Part shown: one piece after another, positions 1 through 11,916 of the stretch | How the letters are laid out: each line of letters begins with the position of its first letter | Position numbering within the stretch: the stretch's first letter is position 1 | Source: Schistosoma mansoni | Taxonomy: Eukaryota; Platyhelminthes; Trematoda; Strigeidida; Schistosomatidae | Reading direction: 5' to 3' | Assembly (NCBI RefSeq): GCF_000237925.1 | Contig: NW_017386008.1 | Coordinates: 1,054,001 to 1,118,000, forward strand | Length of the DNA stretch: 64,000 nucleotides | Made by a program: the position numbers and the translations under genes | The notes under the pieces: model-generated | The model's input: only the letters and a program-made list of their open reading frames with translations | The model's database searches: none | Told to the model about the DNA's origin: nothing

Positions 1-319
1 GAATCTTCATAGAATTCCTACTCATATATCCATAAGAATAGGAACTATTATTAACCAAAAAAGGGGCAATACTATGGTCATTGGTTGATACAAACACTAC
101 TGTGTATATTTATCAAATCTATCATCCTATTTAACATTATTACAATCGACCTATTACTTATTTATCTAATCTACACTTTTCTTCATTCTTACTTAAGTAA
201 GTATCTATTAAACTCTATAGAATCAGTCATCATAATATCTAACTAATTATAGTCTATCATCTAACTTTCACTAAACATTTGGTTGAAATGAGACATTACT
301 ACACCATTGTATACTGGAT

Positions 320-430
320 AGATTGGTGGTCTAGTGGTTAAGCGCTTGAGCGCATGTGAAACTCATAAGTCATAGGTTCGAGTTACACGAGGCAGGATCG
401 TCGATGCACACTATCACTAAGGAATCTCAC
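320..430 (+). mobile_element. tRNA-like SINE fragment, unassigned family
   Basis: The segment gtggtctagtggttaagcgc followed by ataggttcgagttacacg has box A and box B spacing of a tRNA-derived promoter. The arms do not pair as a functional tRNA. Confidence 0.5.
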
Positions 431-825
431 AATAGAGAACGAAACGATTGTTCAGTACTTTGAAGTTTTTCTATGATGATCTAGTTTCAATCGATTCATG
501 ATTTGATTGTTAAACTATTTTTTGTTTATATCTATATATTGTCATAATCATAAAACACAATGTATAAATCATGAATTGATTTCTTATGTTCATTAGGTTC
601 AATTATTTGTAAGGTCATATTTTCAAACAATAAAACTGAAATAATGAACAGATTTTCATGAACAATGTGAAATATAATGATATTGAAAAAGGAAAATCAA
701 TTAAGTTCAATGATTACCTACAATGTTCTGTCAAGACCGTTATTACATATGGTATATAGTGTAGTCTACTTATATCCTTATATAAGTAATATATATGGTG
801 ATGATTAGACAGAATGTATTTTGGC

Positions 826-1012
826 AGAAAATCAATAGTTGAAAGCGTGAGTCAATTGAAGCTAGACCACCATGGAAAACCTGGAAACACTGGACGGCCG
901 TTTCGTCCTATTATGAGACTCCTCAGTTGCAGTGCGCATCCACGAACCCGCTCTCGTGAGATTCGAACCCAGGACCTAACAGTATCGAGCCGAAGCCCTT
1001 AACCGATAATAA
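826..1012 (-). mobile_element. SINE B (tRNA-derived, hammerhead), inside a MITE-like element
   Basis: On the minus strand a tRNA-like box B (gggttcgaatctc) is followed by a hammerhead core: CTGAGGA, a stem II hairpin (gtctcataataggac), GAAA and GGCCGTC, then cagtg. The plus strand end is tcaattgaagctagaccacc. It splits the MITE-like repeat spanning about 755-1415. Confidence 0.8.
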
Positions 1013-1173
1013 CCGATCAATAAGGAAAAAAAAACAGGAATGAAAAGCAATCGGTACGGAAATGCATGAACAATGAAATTAGAGAAGATGGATTGATATT
1101 TACAGAAGGAGCAGTGAAGATTGAGACAATCGGTTGTTAATTTGCAAATTAACTGTTTGTTGTATGGTAAGCA

Positions 1174-1358
1174 AAGATGGATAGTAGCTAGCAGTGGAAT
1201 CCAGGACGTGGGTCACTTCGTCCTATTTGACACTGGTCAGCTGGATGTTCCTGCATCTCAGAGTTGATGTTCACTCGGGGATTCGAACCCAGTACCTTTC
1301 GCTTCAAACGCTTTCGCGTTATCCACTCGGCCACTGAGTCCTGATAGCAACTTGTGCT
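1174..1358 (-). mobile_element. SINE A (Sm-alpha-like, tRNA-derived, hammerhead remnant)
   Basis: Plus strand agcaaagatggatagtagc through the tRNA-like antisense gattcgaacccagtacc and ccactcggccactgagtcc. The hammerhead core is altered (cttcgtcc). It sits inside the MITE-like repeat 755-1415. Confidence 0.78.
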
Positions 1359-1551
1359 TAAATACATTCGATTGTTCTCACTCGTATTCTCATTCACTAC
1401 AGTAGTATTTGCTGAACACCAATGACATTTCATATGAGGTTTCGATGAATCTAAACATGTTTGATTTGACTCTTTCATGGAACAACGTTCTATGAAAAGA
1501 ACAATATGACTGTAGTTCAAGTTCTCAAACAAAAGATTCATTTTATATAGT

Positions 1552-1645
1552 TGAAATCATTAGTCAATTGAATCTAGACCACCATAGAAAACCTGGAAGC
1601 ACTGGATGGCCGTTTCGTCCTATTGTGGGACTCCTCAGCAGTGCA
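1552..1645 (-). mobile_element. SINE B, truncated
   Basis: Only the hammerhead half is kept (plus strand agttgaaatcattagtcaat to gactcctcagcagtg). The core CTGAGGA...GAAA is present, with ATC in place of GTC at the cleavage triplet. Confidence 0.75.
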
Positions 1646-1649
1646 CATT

Positions 1650-2488
1650 ACGTATTGTGATCATTAATACACTTTTAATATAATTCATGTTTTTACGACA
1701 GTATGTTGGAATCAAACAAAACAATGTAAACGATTAGTTTTGATAGACAAATGTCCTGGATTTCAATGACAATCATCATTCAGACATGTACACTTTATGA
1801 TGTCGTCGGGTTAAGCAAATCATCCTACATTGAATTGTTAATAGTTGTAGAGTTTTTTCCCTTCACGTATACTGGGTATTTAGAAATCAGTGCATGAAAG
1901 TCAGTTATTCTTGGAATAAAATGTGAAATTATGCTTGCTATGATTTCAATCAGTCTTATACTATTTTGGAAGGTTTCAAACTGAATGGTGAAATTCTAGT
2001 CTATATATGTTGTCCATTAGCACAACACACTGGTTGGATAAACAAATATTCATAGATCATACATAACAGTTTATTCAATGAGTATTGAAGAGGCATCTGT
2101 ACAGTAGATTACAGAATGATCTTCTCAGTGATCGAAATATTTGTTCCTACTATAGTCGTATACACAATGAACTGGAAAGTCTCTGTACTTATTCACTGTA
2201 GTACATACTGTGAAAGTCGTCAGTATTTTTGATACTGTACAAATATCTACTGACTATGACGAATTGCAATTTGTCTATGGTACTTATGTCTACCTTTAAT
2301 TTACTGTATAAGAAAATAAAGGTTTCACGAATAACACTATTGTTATCACAGTAATGACAATCACATAGAATGTTTCTACAATTTCAATACCTCAAGGAAC
2401 TTCCATATCATATGCATTAAATAAAAGGAACAATGGAAACTTCCTTGACACTTCATCCTTAATTAATTGACAATAAATTTTATTCAAG
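1650..2488. other. Intergenic, nothing recognised
   Basis: AT-rich sequence without a protein-like frame or known repeat signature. Confidence 0.6.
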
Positions 2489-2492
2489 ACTT

Positions 2493-2921
2493 TGTAGTGC
2501 CGTGCTTCAATAATAGTTCACTTCGATAACCGTTATTATATCAATCTTAACGGTATATAAAATCAGAAGGCAAAAGGAAGCGGCAACTGCATTTTTATTG
2601 ATGAATGATGCAGTCCAGAAGGCTGTGGGCACATGAGCAAGTGTAAGCGAGCAAAGCAAAGATGATGCATAGTGGAGATGGCTGAGAAGCCAACTCGTTA
2701 TGAGCAAGCATTACTCAATATTTATAATCAGACAAAAATGAATGACAGACATATGATGAATAGGATACGAAGGGTATACATATACGCCCATATAAAAAGT
2801 AGTCAAGGTTAATAAGCGAATAATTAACAAGATCAAAATATGACTTATGATGTATAGGTGAATTAGCTTGGCCAGAAGCTAGAATAAAGTATATGGGCTT
2901 AACATAACAACCGATACTACA
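2493..2921 (-). mobile_element. Solo LTR with 4-bp TSD
   Basis: A 429-bp block with TGTAGT...ACTACA ends is flanked by ACTT at 2489-2492 and 2922-2925. It is homologous to the LTR at 48145-48707 in opposite orientation (shared atgttaagcccatatac, aattcacctatacat, ttataaatattgagtaatgc). It is a fossil left after LTR-LTR recombination. Confidence 0.85.
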
Positions 2922-2925
2922 ACTT

Positions 2926-3800
2926 GAATCATCTTATCCATCGTTTTGTGATACTCTGATTACGTAAAATTAATCAAAATGAAGCTCAAAATGTTCAACA
3001 GGGGTTTTCTCAATTATATTGAATATTCAATCATGAATCGAAATGAAGTGATTCATAATGAAGAGAACATCCATTGAGATAGATGGCTGAATATCATTTC
3101 ATATCATTTAAACTATATTGCCATGTAGAGCTGAAGGTCTTATGTGAGGATCGCCATTAACATTGTGGATGGTTCGGTATTACTTTGGTAAGTTTTGCTG
3201 ATTGTTCATGTGAAAAGTTGGTTTTCTGGTCAATCGATTTCATTCATACTGGTGGTTGCTTTACAGTGTTCTCAAGGGGTATTGTCATTGGAGCATTGTG
3301 AGTCATGTCGCCATTGCTAACATTAATGAGTTTGACTGTCGTGTAAGCGGAATGGGTCAACTTTGACCTGTTCATGCTGTGCATAATTGATTTACGCGAT
3401 CATTGATCGGAATAATTATACATGTGATGTGAATGTGTATATGAATGGTGCGAATGGTTCACTAGAGTGCTTGGTATTTGTGTTGTTCCGGCACACGATT
3501 GAGCTGTAGTGTTCAGATTGTAGCTTTGTAGCCCATGTAGTGCCTCGTTCTCCTGTGGTACGACACGTGCAGAATGCATGTATCCTAAACATCAATGAGA
3601 AGTTTAAAACAACCAAACCCAAATGAATTTAAAAATTTATAATGTGTTCATACCATAATAGAATATTCCATCTTATATAGTTAAGCACACAGAATTTCAG
3701 TCAGTCAGTCAGCACGGGTAACTCACAGGATCTATAAATGGACGATTATTCTATATGTATTCTAATAGTTCAACTAATGAGTAGTCAGATTGTGTATATC
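2926..3800. other. Intergenic, nothing firmly recognised
   Basis: A 68-codon minus frame at 3622-3416 (FCTCRTTGERGTTWATKL) looks protein-like and may be a retroelement relic. No family is assigned. Confidence 0.4.
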
Positions 3801-3809
3801 TATATTCCT

Positions 3810-4110
3810 CTTATTATAAGCTTCATTTTGACCTATTGATTGTTATTATACGATTTACTGTCCCTAAATTATACTCATTTTATTGATTATTGTCTCCCAC
3901 GTTTACGGTCAAATATTATTTTCAATTTGATAGTGTGGTGATGTGGTCTATCTGTCTGTATGGTATATAAACCGAGTTTACTTGAAATAAACGATTCGTA
4001 TAGATTCGCATAACAGAAGCTGTCATTGGTGTTCTGGTCTCAAGTGGAAGAGCTAAGCGGTTAAAAGGACCAATAAAGACGCTAGTTTACTCCTACTGAT
4101 CGAATGTCAT
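3810..4110 (+). repeat. Dispersed TATA-bearing repeat (family F), copy 1
   Basis: It shares ttttgacctattga, attatacgatttact, gtctgtatggtatataaa and attggtgttctgg with copies at 10915-11225 (minus), 25560-25790 (plus) and 61575-61875 (minus). The conserved ggtatataaa looks like a TATA box. The position upstream of RT and gag relics suggests an LTR, but clean ends were not found. Confidence 0.6.
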
Positions 4111-4239
4111 TGATTGTCATAGTGTTAAGGTCGTAGAAGTTATAATTCTATTAGTGAATAATTCACGTGAATAAACGCCGAACATAAAAAAAACCAATAA
4201 CAGATTAAGATACATACTTTGTTTATTTTGTAATGTCAT

Positions 4240-4880
4240 AACAGAAATTGTGCGACAACCTTGATCAACAATAACTAACCGCTGAAACTGAAGATATTCT
4301 TAATCAACTTTATGGTTGTAAAGTGTTCTGTCAAATTAGTTTAAAAGATGTTCATCTTCAGATGTTCTTGTATAAATTTTCATCCATTTCAACAATGATT
4401 AACACTCTTTATGATCTACTCAAATACAATTACCTTCCATTTGATCAAAGTTGTTCTTTAAATATATTTCAAAAAAGTAATGAGTTATATAGTCAATCAT
4501 AGATTTTATTAGAGTTGAAGTTTATTTAAGATGATCCTTGTAATGCAGCTGTTATTCAGTGACTTACTGTTTTTTCTTACATCGTCATCAATCTAAATAG
4601 TTGTTCATTTTTATGTATCTAATGTTAAATATGTTGAATAGATAGTTGACGGTAATAGTTATAAATTAGATATGAAGTGATCAGATCTACTTATAAATGT
4701 ACCATCTTTGAAAACTTACAAAAACTACATTCATCAATTGTTGCTATTCAATATTGTTCCCCCCTTTTATTCTTAAATTTTTCTTTATTCTGGCAACTGT
4801 TTCTTTTGAATTGGAACATCAAACTCATTTAAATGGATTACGTAACAAGCGTCTTGTTTTGGAAGTCTTTAGAAAATTCA
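4240..4880 (+). pseudogene. Degraded LTR-type reverse transcriptase relic (fossil)
   Basis: Short plus-strand stretches resemble the Gypsy RT core: QLYGCKVFCQISLKD followed by LYDLLKYNYLPF. The relic is heavily degraded and was recognised by eye only. A TATA-bearing repeat (3810-4110) lies upstream, as it does at the gag fragment at 25.9 kb. Confidence 0.5.
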
Positions 4881-4924
4881 TTAAATTACTGGTGTTCTTT
4901 GTAATATACATTCGGTACTTATTA

Positions 4925-5107
4925 CTCGCTTGTAGCTCTTCTAGAGTTACTGCCGGTCCCAAGCCCGGGTAAAGGAGGAGGGTTGAGCATGGGGTTAGCG
5001 ACCATATCCCGTAGCAAAGCTAACTCGCTAAAAAAACGCTAACCAGAAAAAGATGCTGGTGAGCGGTCTATGCTCCTTGACGAGGCGTAACAGGCGTAAG
5101 TAAGTAA
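4925..5107 (+). mobile_element. Internally deleted LINE family 2 derivative (5' UTR joined to 3' tail)
   Basis: The first part (4925-5055: gctcttctagagttactgcc, gtcccaagcccgggtaaagg, gaggagggttgagcatgggg) matches the family 2 5' UTR at 19985-19860. From 5056 it switches to the 3' end (gatgctggtgagcggtctat, ending in gtaagtaagta). No coding sequence remains. It abuts the 3' end of the LINE-1 copy starting at 5108. Confidence 0.78.
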
Positions 5108-8100
5108 GTATTATTATTTTATTTAAACACATATATATTGGTACAAAAGGGCACCAGGTACATATGCGCCACACAAAATAATGAAAGTAGGAAGAGAAGG
5201 GATGAAAAGATAAGGCGGACTGAAATGTACAACCAGAAGACTCTTTCAGTTAGGAAAGTTAGAACCATTCTTTATGTAGAAAGTAAAAGAAGGTTGCAGC
5301 AGGATCGCCACTGGCTTCTATTCTGAGCCATATCTGATAACGTCTCTAGCCACTGTGTTGCACCATCTCTCGGACCCCAACCAAGGAGTCGTGAAGGACC
5401 AACAGAAGCTAGTCCTTTGCAGCTCTCTTTCATGCCACGACACCATGTCATACACTGACCTCCTCTCCGCTTTTTCCAACCAGTCCCAGAGTCGGCAAAT
5501 AATGCACGACGTGGAAGTCTCTGAGACGACATTCGTAAAACATGTCCAAGCCACCGAAGTCGGTGTTTCAAGATGGTGACACCAATTGAATTATCGTCTC
5601 TGCGCCCGAACACACGATGCCGAACCTCTGCATTACTAACATGGTGTTGCCACTGGATGTCAGCAATCCTTCGGAGACAACGATGATCGAACACAGAGAG
5701 ACGTCTAACATCCTCAACTCGGAGAGGCCAGGTTTCACAAGCATAGAGCAGAACTGCTCTCACCGACGCGTTGTAGATCCGACCTTTTACAGCCAGACTA
5801 ACATCACGAAGGCGCCAAAGATGGCCCAGATTGGCATAAGCCGCTCTGGCTTTCATTATACGTGCACCAATCTCATCACTCACGCCACCACCAGCACTTA
5901 TATAGCTACCTAGATACACGAACTTCTCAACTACTTCGATCTCCTCACCATCCAGGGTGAGTACAGGATTAGAATCCTGCCAGTCTTGTAGGAGTACTTT
6001 GCACTTGGAGGGTGCAAAGCACATGCCGTACCTGCGGACACTGATTGCCAACTGATTAAGTGCGGATTGCATGCCTTGGGCATTATCGCACAGTAAGACA
6101 ATATCATCCGCATACTCAAGGTCGAGAAGTCGTTCTCCAGGCAACATATCCACACCGCCATTACTTACATCCACCAGAGCTGTTTCCAGGATGTCGTCGA
6201 TGGCAAAGTTGAAGAGGAATGGTGAGATCGGGCAACCCCACTGCTCGAATGGAACAAGGGAGAAAGGTGGTTGTATGCCCTCACTCTGCCTGAGGTGTTC
6301 GTATACAGGGCCTTCAAGATGTTAATGAACTTCTCAGGCACACCCTTCTTCAATAGACAATCCCAGAGAACAGTCCTGTCCAACGAATCGAAGGCCGCCC
6401 TGATATCAAGAAACACTACGATTGTTGGCCTGCGATAAGTATGACGGTGTTTTAACATTTGGCGGAGGGTGAAGATGTGATCAATGCATCCTCGACCAGA
6501 ACGAAAACCAGCCTGCTCCTCGCGAGTCAATCGTTCTCGGGTTTTAAACAACCTACGAAGAATGATAGAAGCCAATAGTTTGGACGCAATCGAAAGTAGA
6601 CTTATCCCCCGATAGTTATTGCAGGAACAACATGAACCCTTTTTAAAGATAGCGACGACTATTGACTCATTCCATGATGTTGGAACACTTTCTTGCTCCC
6701 AAACCTTTGCAAACAACACAGTCAATTCCTTAGTCAGAAAGTCAACACCATCTTTAAAAAGAGCCGGAGGTAAATCATCTGGGCCAGGTGATTTGTAACG
6801 TTTCAAGAGTTTGAGTTCCTTGCGGACTTCCGCCTCGTTTGGTGGATCAGTCGTCACCGGCCATGGGGGGCAGGACAAGCTGGTCGATGTTGCCGGAGCA
6901 GCAGGCCAGTTGAACTGCCCTTCGAAAAATTCCGCCCATCGTCCAAGACGTCGACAGATGTCAGTGATTGGCATCCCGTCATCCTCGTAGATTGTTTCAC
7001 TCACACCAGACTTCTTGCTGCCAGTGGCTCGGATGAGTTGGAAGAGCTTCCGGCAGTTACCAGATGCAGCTGCTGCTTCCATCTCATTAGCACGCTCCGA
7101 CCACCAGGCTTCCCGGTCCTTACGCAAGCTTTGCCCAATTTCATTAAGTAACAGCCTTCGTTTGTGGTCAAACTCACGGTCAACCGGAGTAGACCGACGG
7201 GCTTGCATCAGTTGTAAGGAGCCTGAGGAAACCTAGTGCTTATAAGCGGGACGTTTCGCGAAGTCGCAAGCGGCTTTACTCGCCATTTTCATGGCGTCAT
7301 GAAGATGCAACCAATGCTCATCTATACTTTTCGGTGGGATGGTAGCTAGCCTAGAGGCTAGCTCCGCTGGATACTTACTTGCAACAGACGTTGCAGCCAG
7401 TTTACTAACATCGATCCGTTGATGGTGGTCAATCCTTCGGCCACTGAAAAGTAAGGTGAGATTGGCGCAGACCAGGGCATGATCAGACTCCAGATAGGTA
7501 CTCCAAAAGGAGCGGCAGTCTTGTACACAACCACGCCAGCAGTAGCTGATCGCGATGTGATCAATCTGAGTCCAGGCTTGGGATGCAGAGGGAGGACACC
7601 AGGTGGCACACCGGCGATGACTGTGCCGGAAGTTAGTGCTGGCCAGAAACAGGTTGTGGTCTGTGCACAGTTGCAGCAAACGGTCCCCGTTATCTGTCCT
7701 GCGACCAACAAGTCCCCATCGGCCACCTAGACGACTCTCTTCTGTGCCTAGACGCCCGACCTGAGCATTCAAATCTCCGGCTAGTACTACAATATCTGTC
7801 GAACGCGCTTTCTGGAGAAGAACTGTTAACTGATGGTAAAACTCATCCTTGATTGCATCCGGGCTGCAATGTGTCGGGGCATAGGCGGAGATGACGAAAA
7901 GACACCGTTTCTCACGCCGATTTCTTCTCACTTTGATGGAACTTTCTGATCTAACAGCACATAACCGACTGTTAATGGGGATCCAATTGATTAGTGCTGC
8001 CTCAGCCCTAGCGCTTAGTGCGACACCAACGCCTGCAAGACCAGACGAAGATGCCAGAGGGTCCCCGGATAAGCGCACGTGGAACAAGCTTTTCGAGGCG

Positions 8101-8545
8101 ACAGATGGAGAGCGAATTCGTAGTACTTCACTAGAGTCTTGAATACGAGTCTCGGATAGACAACAAACATCAACATTAAGACCTTCCAAAGACATAGCCA
8201 GCCCTATCTGTTGTCCGATCTGCATTAGTGTGCGAACGTTGAAGGAAGCCAACTTGAACGACGTACGTGGTTTCAGAAAGACTGCCTCAGTATTCATTAT
8301 CGGTGGAAGCATTCACTTTCAACCAGAGAGTGACTGGAGATCGTTTAGATAGGACAGATTTTCCACCAAGAGCGAGCTGCTGCATAAGTTGAAGAGTAAG
8401 GTTACACAAATTGGGGATAAAAGGGGGTGAATTAGCGATATGGTAAGTAATAATAATAATATTAATAATAATAATGTAAATTGTCTTGCTTATAATATGA
8501 GCAGGAATAGAATCGTCAGTAGAGTTCATCATTTCATTCACACAC
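5108..8545 (-). mobile_element. RTE-like LINE, family 1, near full length
   Basis: A single-ORF-type LINE read right to left. The endonuclease lies at 8312-7233, with SFNVRTL, the catalytic Glu of CLSETRIQ, AGDLNAQVG and the SDH of ESDHALV. The reverse transcriptase lies at 7208-5272, with NNYRGISLLS, EEQAGFRSGRGCIDH, FLDIRAAFDSLDR and YADDIVLL, and then the RTE-type C-terminal region with FVYLGSYIS and LRWLGHVLRM. The endonuclease and RT frames are the same and are separated by one stop near 7233; one frameshift near 6230 precedes the YADD block. The 3' end is AT-rich (near 5110) and the 5' end lies beside an AAT microsatellite (8440-8475). By memory it resembles the schistosome SR2/Perere-type RTE group; the exact family is unverified. 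Confidence 0.88.
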
Positions 8546-8559
8546 ACACAAAAGTAAGT

Positions 8560-9950
8560 AAGTATCTTAGAGATTAGTATAGTTTAGAGGAACAAATTTA
8601 TACTAAGTTAATGTGTGGGCGAAAATGACAATGATTGGTTGTCTTGATGAGTCAGACATTAGATAGGATGATAGGTGTTATATATTCCCTTATCTTGACT
8701 GTTCTTTGTGTCGGATTTTGGTGTGGAAATATATTGACGTTATAGTCAGGCTAATCTCGTGTTCTTGATCTGAGTTGTGTTGAAGTCCTGTAGAATAGAC
8801 GACACTGGATGGGAATCTAGTGTAGATATTCGTATAAGATAAATTAACGTCCCACATACGTGTAAAAGCTGTAAAGACTGTTATAACAAGAAACTCTAGC
8901 GTTATAAGCAGGATCCTACAGTTTATAACATAAGTGTTATCACAAAAAAGTTGGAATGTTAATCTGAATTGTAGATTTGCTGTTGATTTTGCCAAATCTA
9001 TTCTTGATGGTCTCTACAGCGAAACAAATTTTACTGTTGGTGGTCGGAGATAAATGCTTATATATATGTCGAATAGAGAATAGTTTTGAAAGATATCATG
9101 GATCAAAGATACTAATCCATAATAATGGACTCCACAGCCAATATCATCTGTGATATGACAGAGAATTCATGCCAATTATTATGATCTATTCTGTTGAAAT
9201 AATCCACATAGCAGTTTCTGTATCATATGATCAATAATTAAACTAAGAGAGCAATTGAAGACAGTGTCGGCAACCTAATATCAGAATTGAGTTACCTTAT
9301 TACTGAAGACTGTAGTTTATATAAAACTCCCGTTAGTTATTTCGATAATATGGTTCATGTAACTGTTTATCTATCAAATACAATTCATTAATCTTAGATA
9401 ATAGTTAATGAAGTCAGTCAACATATAAGACTGATTATGAATGAACTAATATCGAATGAAGTCATTGTATACCAGAAGAATATGGCTCACATAAAACAGT
9501 GTATTATTGAATCATTTAACTATGTAAAGCTTTTTGTTCATGGTAGTTGACTTATATCTACATTATATAACACTAGGCTTTATACACCAGAAACCTCATT
9601 TAATTATCCATTTCATACTTCTGGTAATCCACAATTATAGATCTGTAGAATGATTATAGTCGATTAGGTATTCAAGTATAAAACTCTTAACTGGTTTCCT
9701 TTCACCTTTGTTAAGTCAAACTCGGATATGTTGTCGTATTCAAGATGAAAGTGAGCTTTGGCTACAGTCAATGTACCTTGTGAAATCAATTGAATTGAAC
9801 ATTCTTCATTAAAAAAAACACTTTTATACTTATATTCGTTTTATAACTTTCTCAAAAAGGGGACTTTTATACAATCTCATACTGATTCACGAGTTATCCT
9901 TAACAATTTCTAAACCATATTCACCAAGATTAAACAATGGGAATGTATAG
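8560..9950. other. Intergenic, nothing recognised
   Basis: AT-rich. The 101-codon minus frame at 8995-8690 has no recognisable motif. Confidence 0.6.
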
Positions 9951-9952
9951 TA

Positions 9953-10212
9953 TTGTGGTGTGGTCTACTTATATCCATATAAGTAGTATATGGTGTTGGT
10001 CAGAAGACCGACGAGGGAAGAACTGAAATGAGGCGCAATCGGTAGGAAAATGAACGAACAATGGAATTAGAGAAGAAACAGTGAAGATCGACACTATTGG
10101 ATGTTAATTTGCAAATTGACTGTCCATTGTATGGTTTTCAGAATTTACTGAGATAGTCTGTAATGTTTACTTAAATACAATCGATTGTCCCCAACTAGTG
10201 TTCTGTTCACTA
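9953..10212 (+). mobile_element. MITE-like element (family D), uninterrupted
   Basis: The ends TTGTGGTGTGGTC (9955) and GTTCACTACAG (10210) form imperfect inverted repeats. It carries the palindrome acttatatccatataagta and gttaatttgcaaattgac. About 260 bp, non-coding. The superfamily is not determined. Confidence 0.7.
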
Positions 10213-10339
10213 CAGTATGAGTTGTTAATGATTTTCAATGTAAGAAATGACTTTCAATCAATTCACTTATGTTATATCTCAAACTTAAATTCTTAATATG
10301 TCACATAATACTTAAGCAGTCGAATGCTAGAACCTTCCC

Positions 10340-10628
10340 AAGTTGCAAAATGAGATGACAAAAGACAAGTAAATAGGAATGTTATTCTAAACAATGTCCA
10401 ATCTAGTACAAAAATCTCATGTATTTATAGTTGTTTTTTTTTTGGCTGAAAGTAAATCATCGTTTTGAACAGCCAATAGGCACATAGGAGGTCCGTCTTA
10501 TTCATCCAATAGGGAAGCTACATGTTGACATTCCAGAATGTTTCTCTATTGGTGATTGGATAAGATGTCTTCGACTCTTTCTGAGCTTCTTGAAGCTTCC
10601 TTGAATTTGTCAACGAATCATTCTTACA
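10340..10628 (-). mobile_element. Old LTR relic related to the 54.7 kb LTR
   Basis: The sequence from ctcatgtatttatagttg through ccaataggcacataggagg, catccaatagggaagc and gaatcattcttaca is clearly homologous to 54870-55084, with many differences. It is an old solo relic. Confidence 0.65.
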
Positions 10629-10914
10629 ACTTGTTATATTAATTGTTAGTGTTCAATAGTTGAGTACAGTGGTGTACGCTTACTGAAATTGATATTGTGT
10701 ATACTTTTTTATTATGACATTTCGAATGATCTTCTAAACATCAAATGGAAACATTTTGTTGCATAGCACCTTGTGAAATTCTCAGAAACCTATGAACACA
10801 TATCCATTTATGTGTTTGACCAATCATTGAACAGACTATCTGTTATATTGAGTGTGTTCGTGACCTGTTTGACATATGAACGTGATGAATCCCGCCAATT
10901 GGAGAGCAGTGAAT

Positions 10915-11225
10915 CATCAATCAGACCAGTGATACACAAAAGCCGTGTGAGCAGTCTGGAGTACTTATCAGTTCTGTTTTCTGCCTAGTCCAGCCAGTTA
11001 AGTCCAGAACACCAATAACAACCGCTGCAATATGAATCATTATTCTCAAACATACTGGGTTTAAATTACCAAACAAACTGACCACATCGTACCATAAAAT
11101 AGAAAATAACATTTGTACAAGATTTAGCCAAATGTGGCTGTGAGCAAGGGGGGAACAGTAATTAATAGACTGGGTATAACTCAGGAATGGTAAATCGTAC
11201 AGTTATAGTCTATGGGTCAAAATAA
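10915..11225 (-). repeat. Dispersed TATA-bearing repeat (family F), copy 2
   Basis: On the minus strand it reads ttttgacccatagacta, gtacgatttaccattcc, cacagccacatttggc, and ends near ttggtgttctggacttaac. It is closest to the 61575-61875 copy, including the acagtaattaatagac block. Confidence 0.65.
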
Positions 11226-11324
11226 AGCTCATAATAAAAGGAACATGAATATGAATAGCTTAGGTACTTAACAATTATACAATAGGAAATATACATATCA
11301 TATTGGTCACGATTGATTGATCAC

Positions 11325-11400
11325 TGGGTGGTGACTAATGTCATGCTACTTGACAAGTAGCATGAAACTCGGGTCCAGGGTTTCCTGTTGACCACCACTT
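11325..11400 (+). mobile_element. SINE C fragment
   Basis: It contains gatcactgggtggtgact, gtagcatgaaactcgggtcc and agggtttcctgttgaccacc, matching the ends of SINE C. The catalytic CTGACGA is lost. Confidence 0.6.
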
Positions 11401-11401
11401 C

Positions 11402-11732
11402 TTTAATACAGACTAACCAATCAATTCGTCACTTTCTACATTCATTTGTCTTCCGTTTTCTCCTGTACAAATGTAATCACAAATGTTGTAGTTCAATTTT
11501 GCTTAAACTGCATGACGCTAACTACTGACTGGTGACTCGCACATACTTTTGACACCTTTATGAAGTATATTCATCGTAAAATCTACATTATCATCTGGTA
11601 TCACATAAGCGAAGTGGCAGCTTTCTTAGGTTAACCAAGGTCTTTATAATTACATTCTCTCATCATTGGTAACAATCCCTTACGACTTGTCTGCATTCCT
11701 TGGAATTTTTTTTTCATTTTCATGCATATAGC
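11402..11732. repeat. Tandem duplication, left copy (empty site)
   Basis: About 330 bp is duplicated at 11917-12581 with few differences (shared catttgtctt, aagtatattcatcgtaaaat, gaagtggcagctttcttagg). This copy has the uninterrupted CTTAA where the right copy holds the solo LTR. Confidence 0.88.
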
Positions 11733-11916
11733 ACACACCGCACTACTACCACTTTTATTAGTAAATCTGGATTCCGACTATTTACCATCCTAGGTTTATT
11801 CTTCTTGCTCTATTTAAACTCAAATATTTGTTCGAATGTCAGTTGATTGACCTATTTCTAGGTCAGTTTCTTTGTATTCTGATATTCAGTTAAATTATTC
11901 AATGAGACACAGTAGT

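Larger units (their letters stand above)
755..1415. mobile_element. MITE-like element (family D) with two SINEs nested in it
   Basis: The ends are tagtgtagtctacttatatcc (755) and cattcactacag (about 1411), an imperfect inverted repeat. Internal MITE sequence (1020-1165: caggaatgaaaagcaatcgg, gttaatttgcaaattaac) is interrupted by SINE B (826-1012) and SINE A (1174-1358). Confidence 0.7.

Noticed and set aside
5355-8142. Plus-strand ORFs opposite the LINE-1
   Set aside because: Shadows of the minus-strand LINE frames; no independent motif.
10773-10988. 71-codon plus ORF as a small secreted protein
   Set aside because: Its second half lies in the family F repeat; no conserved motif.
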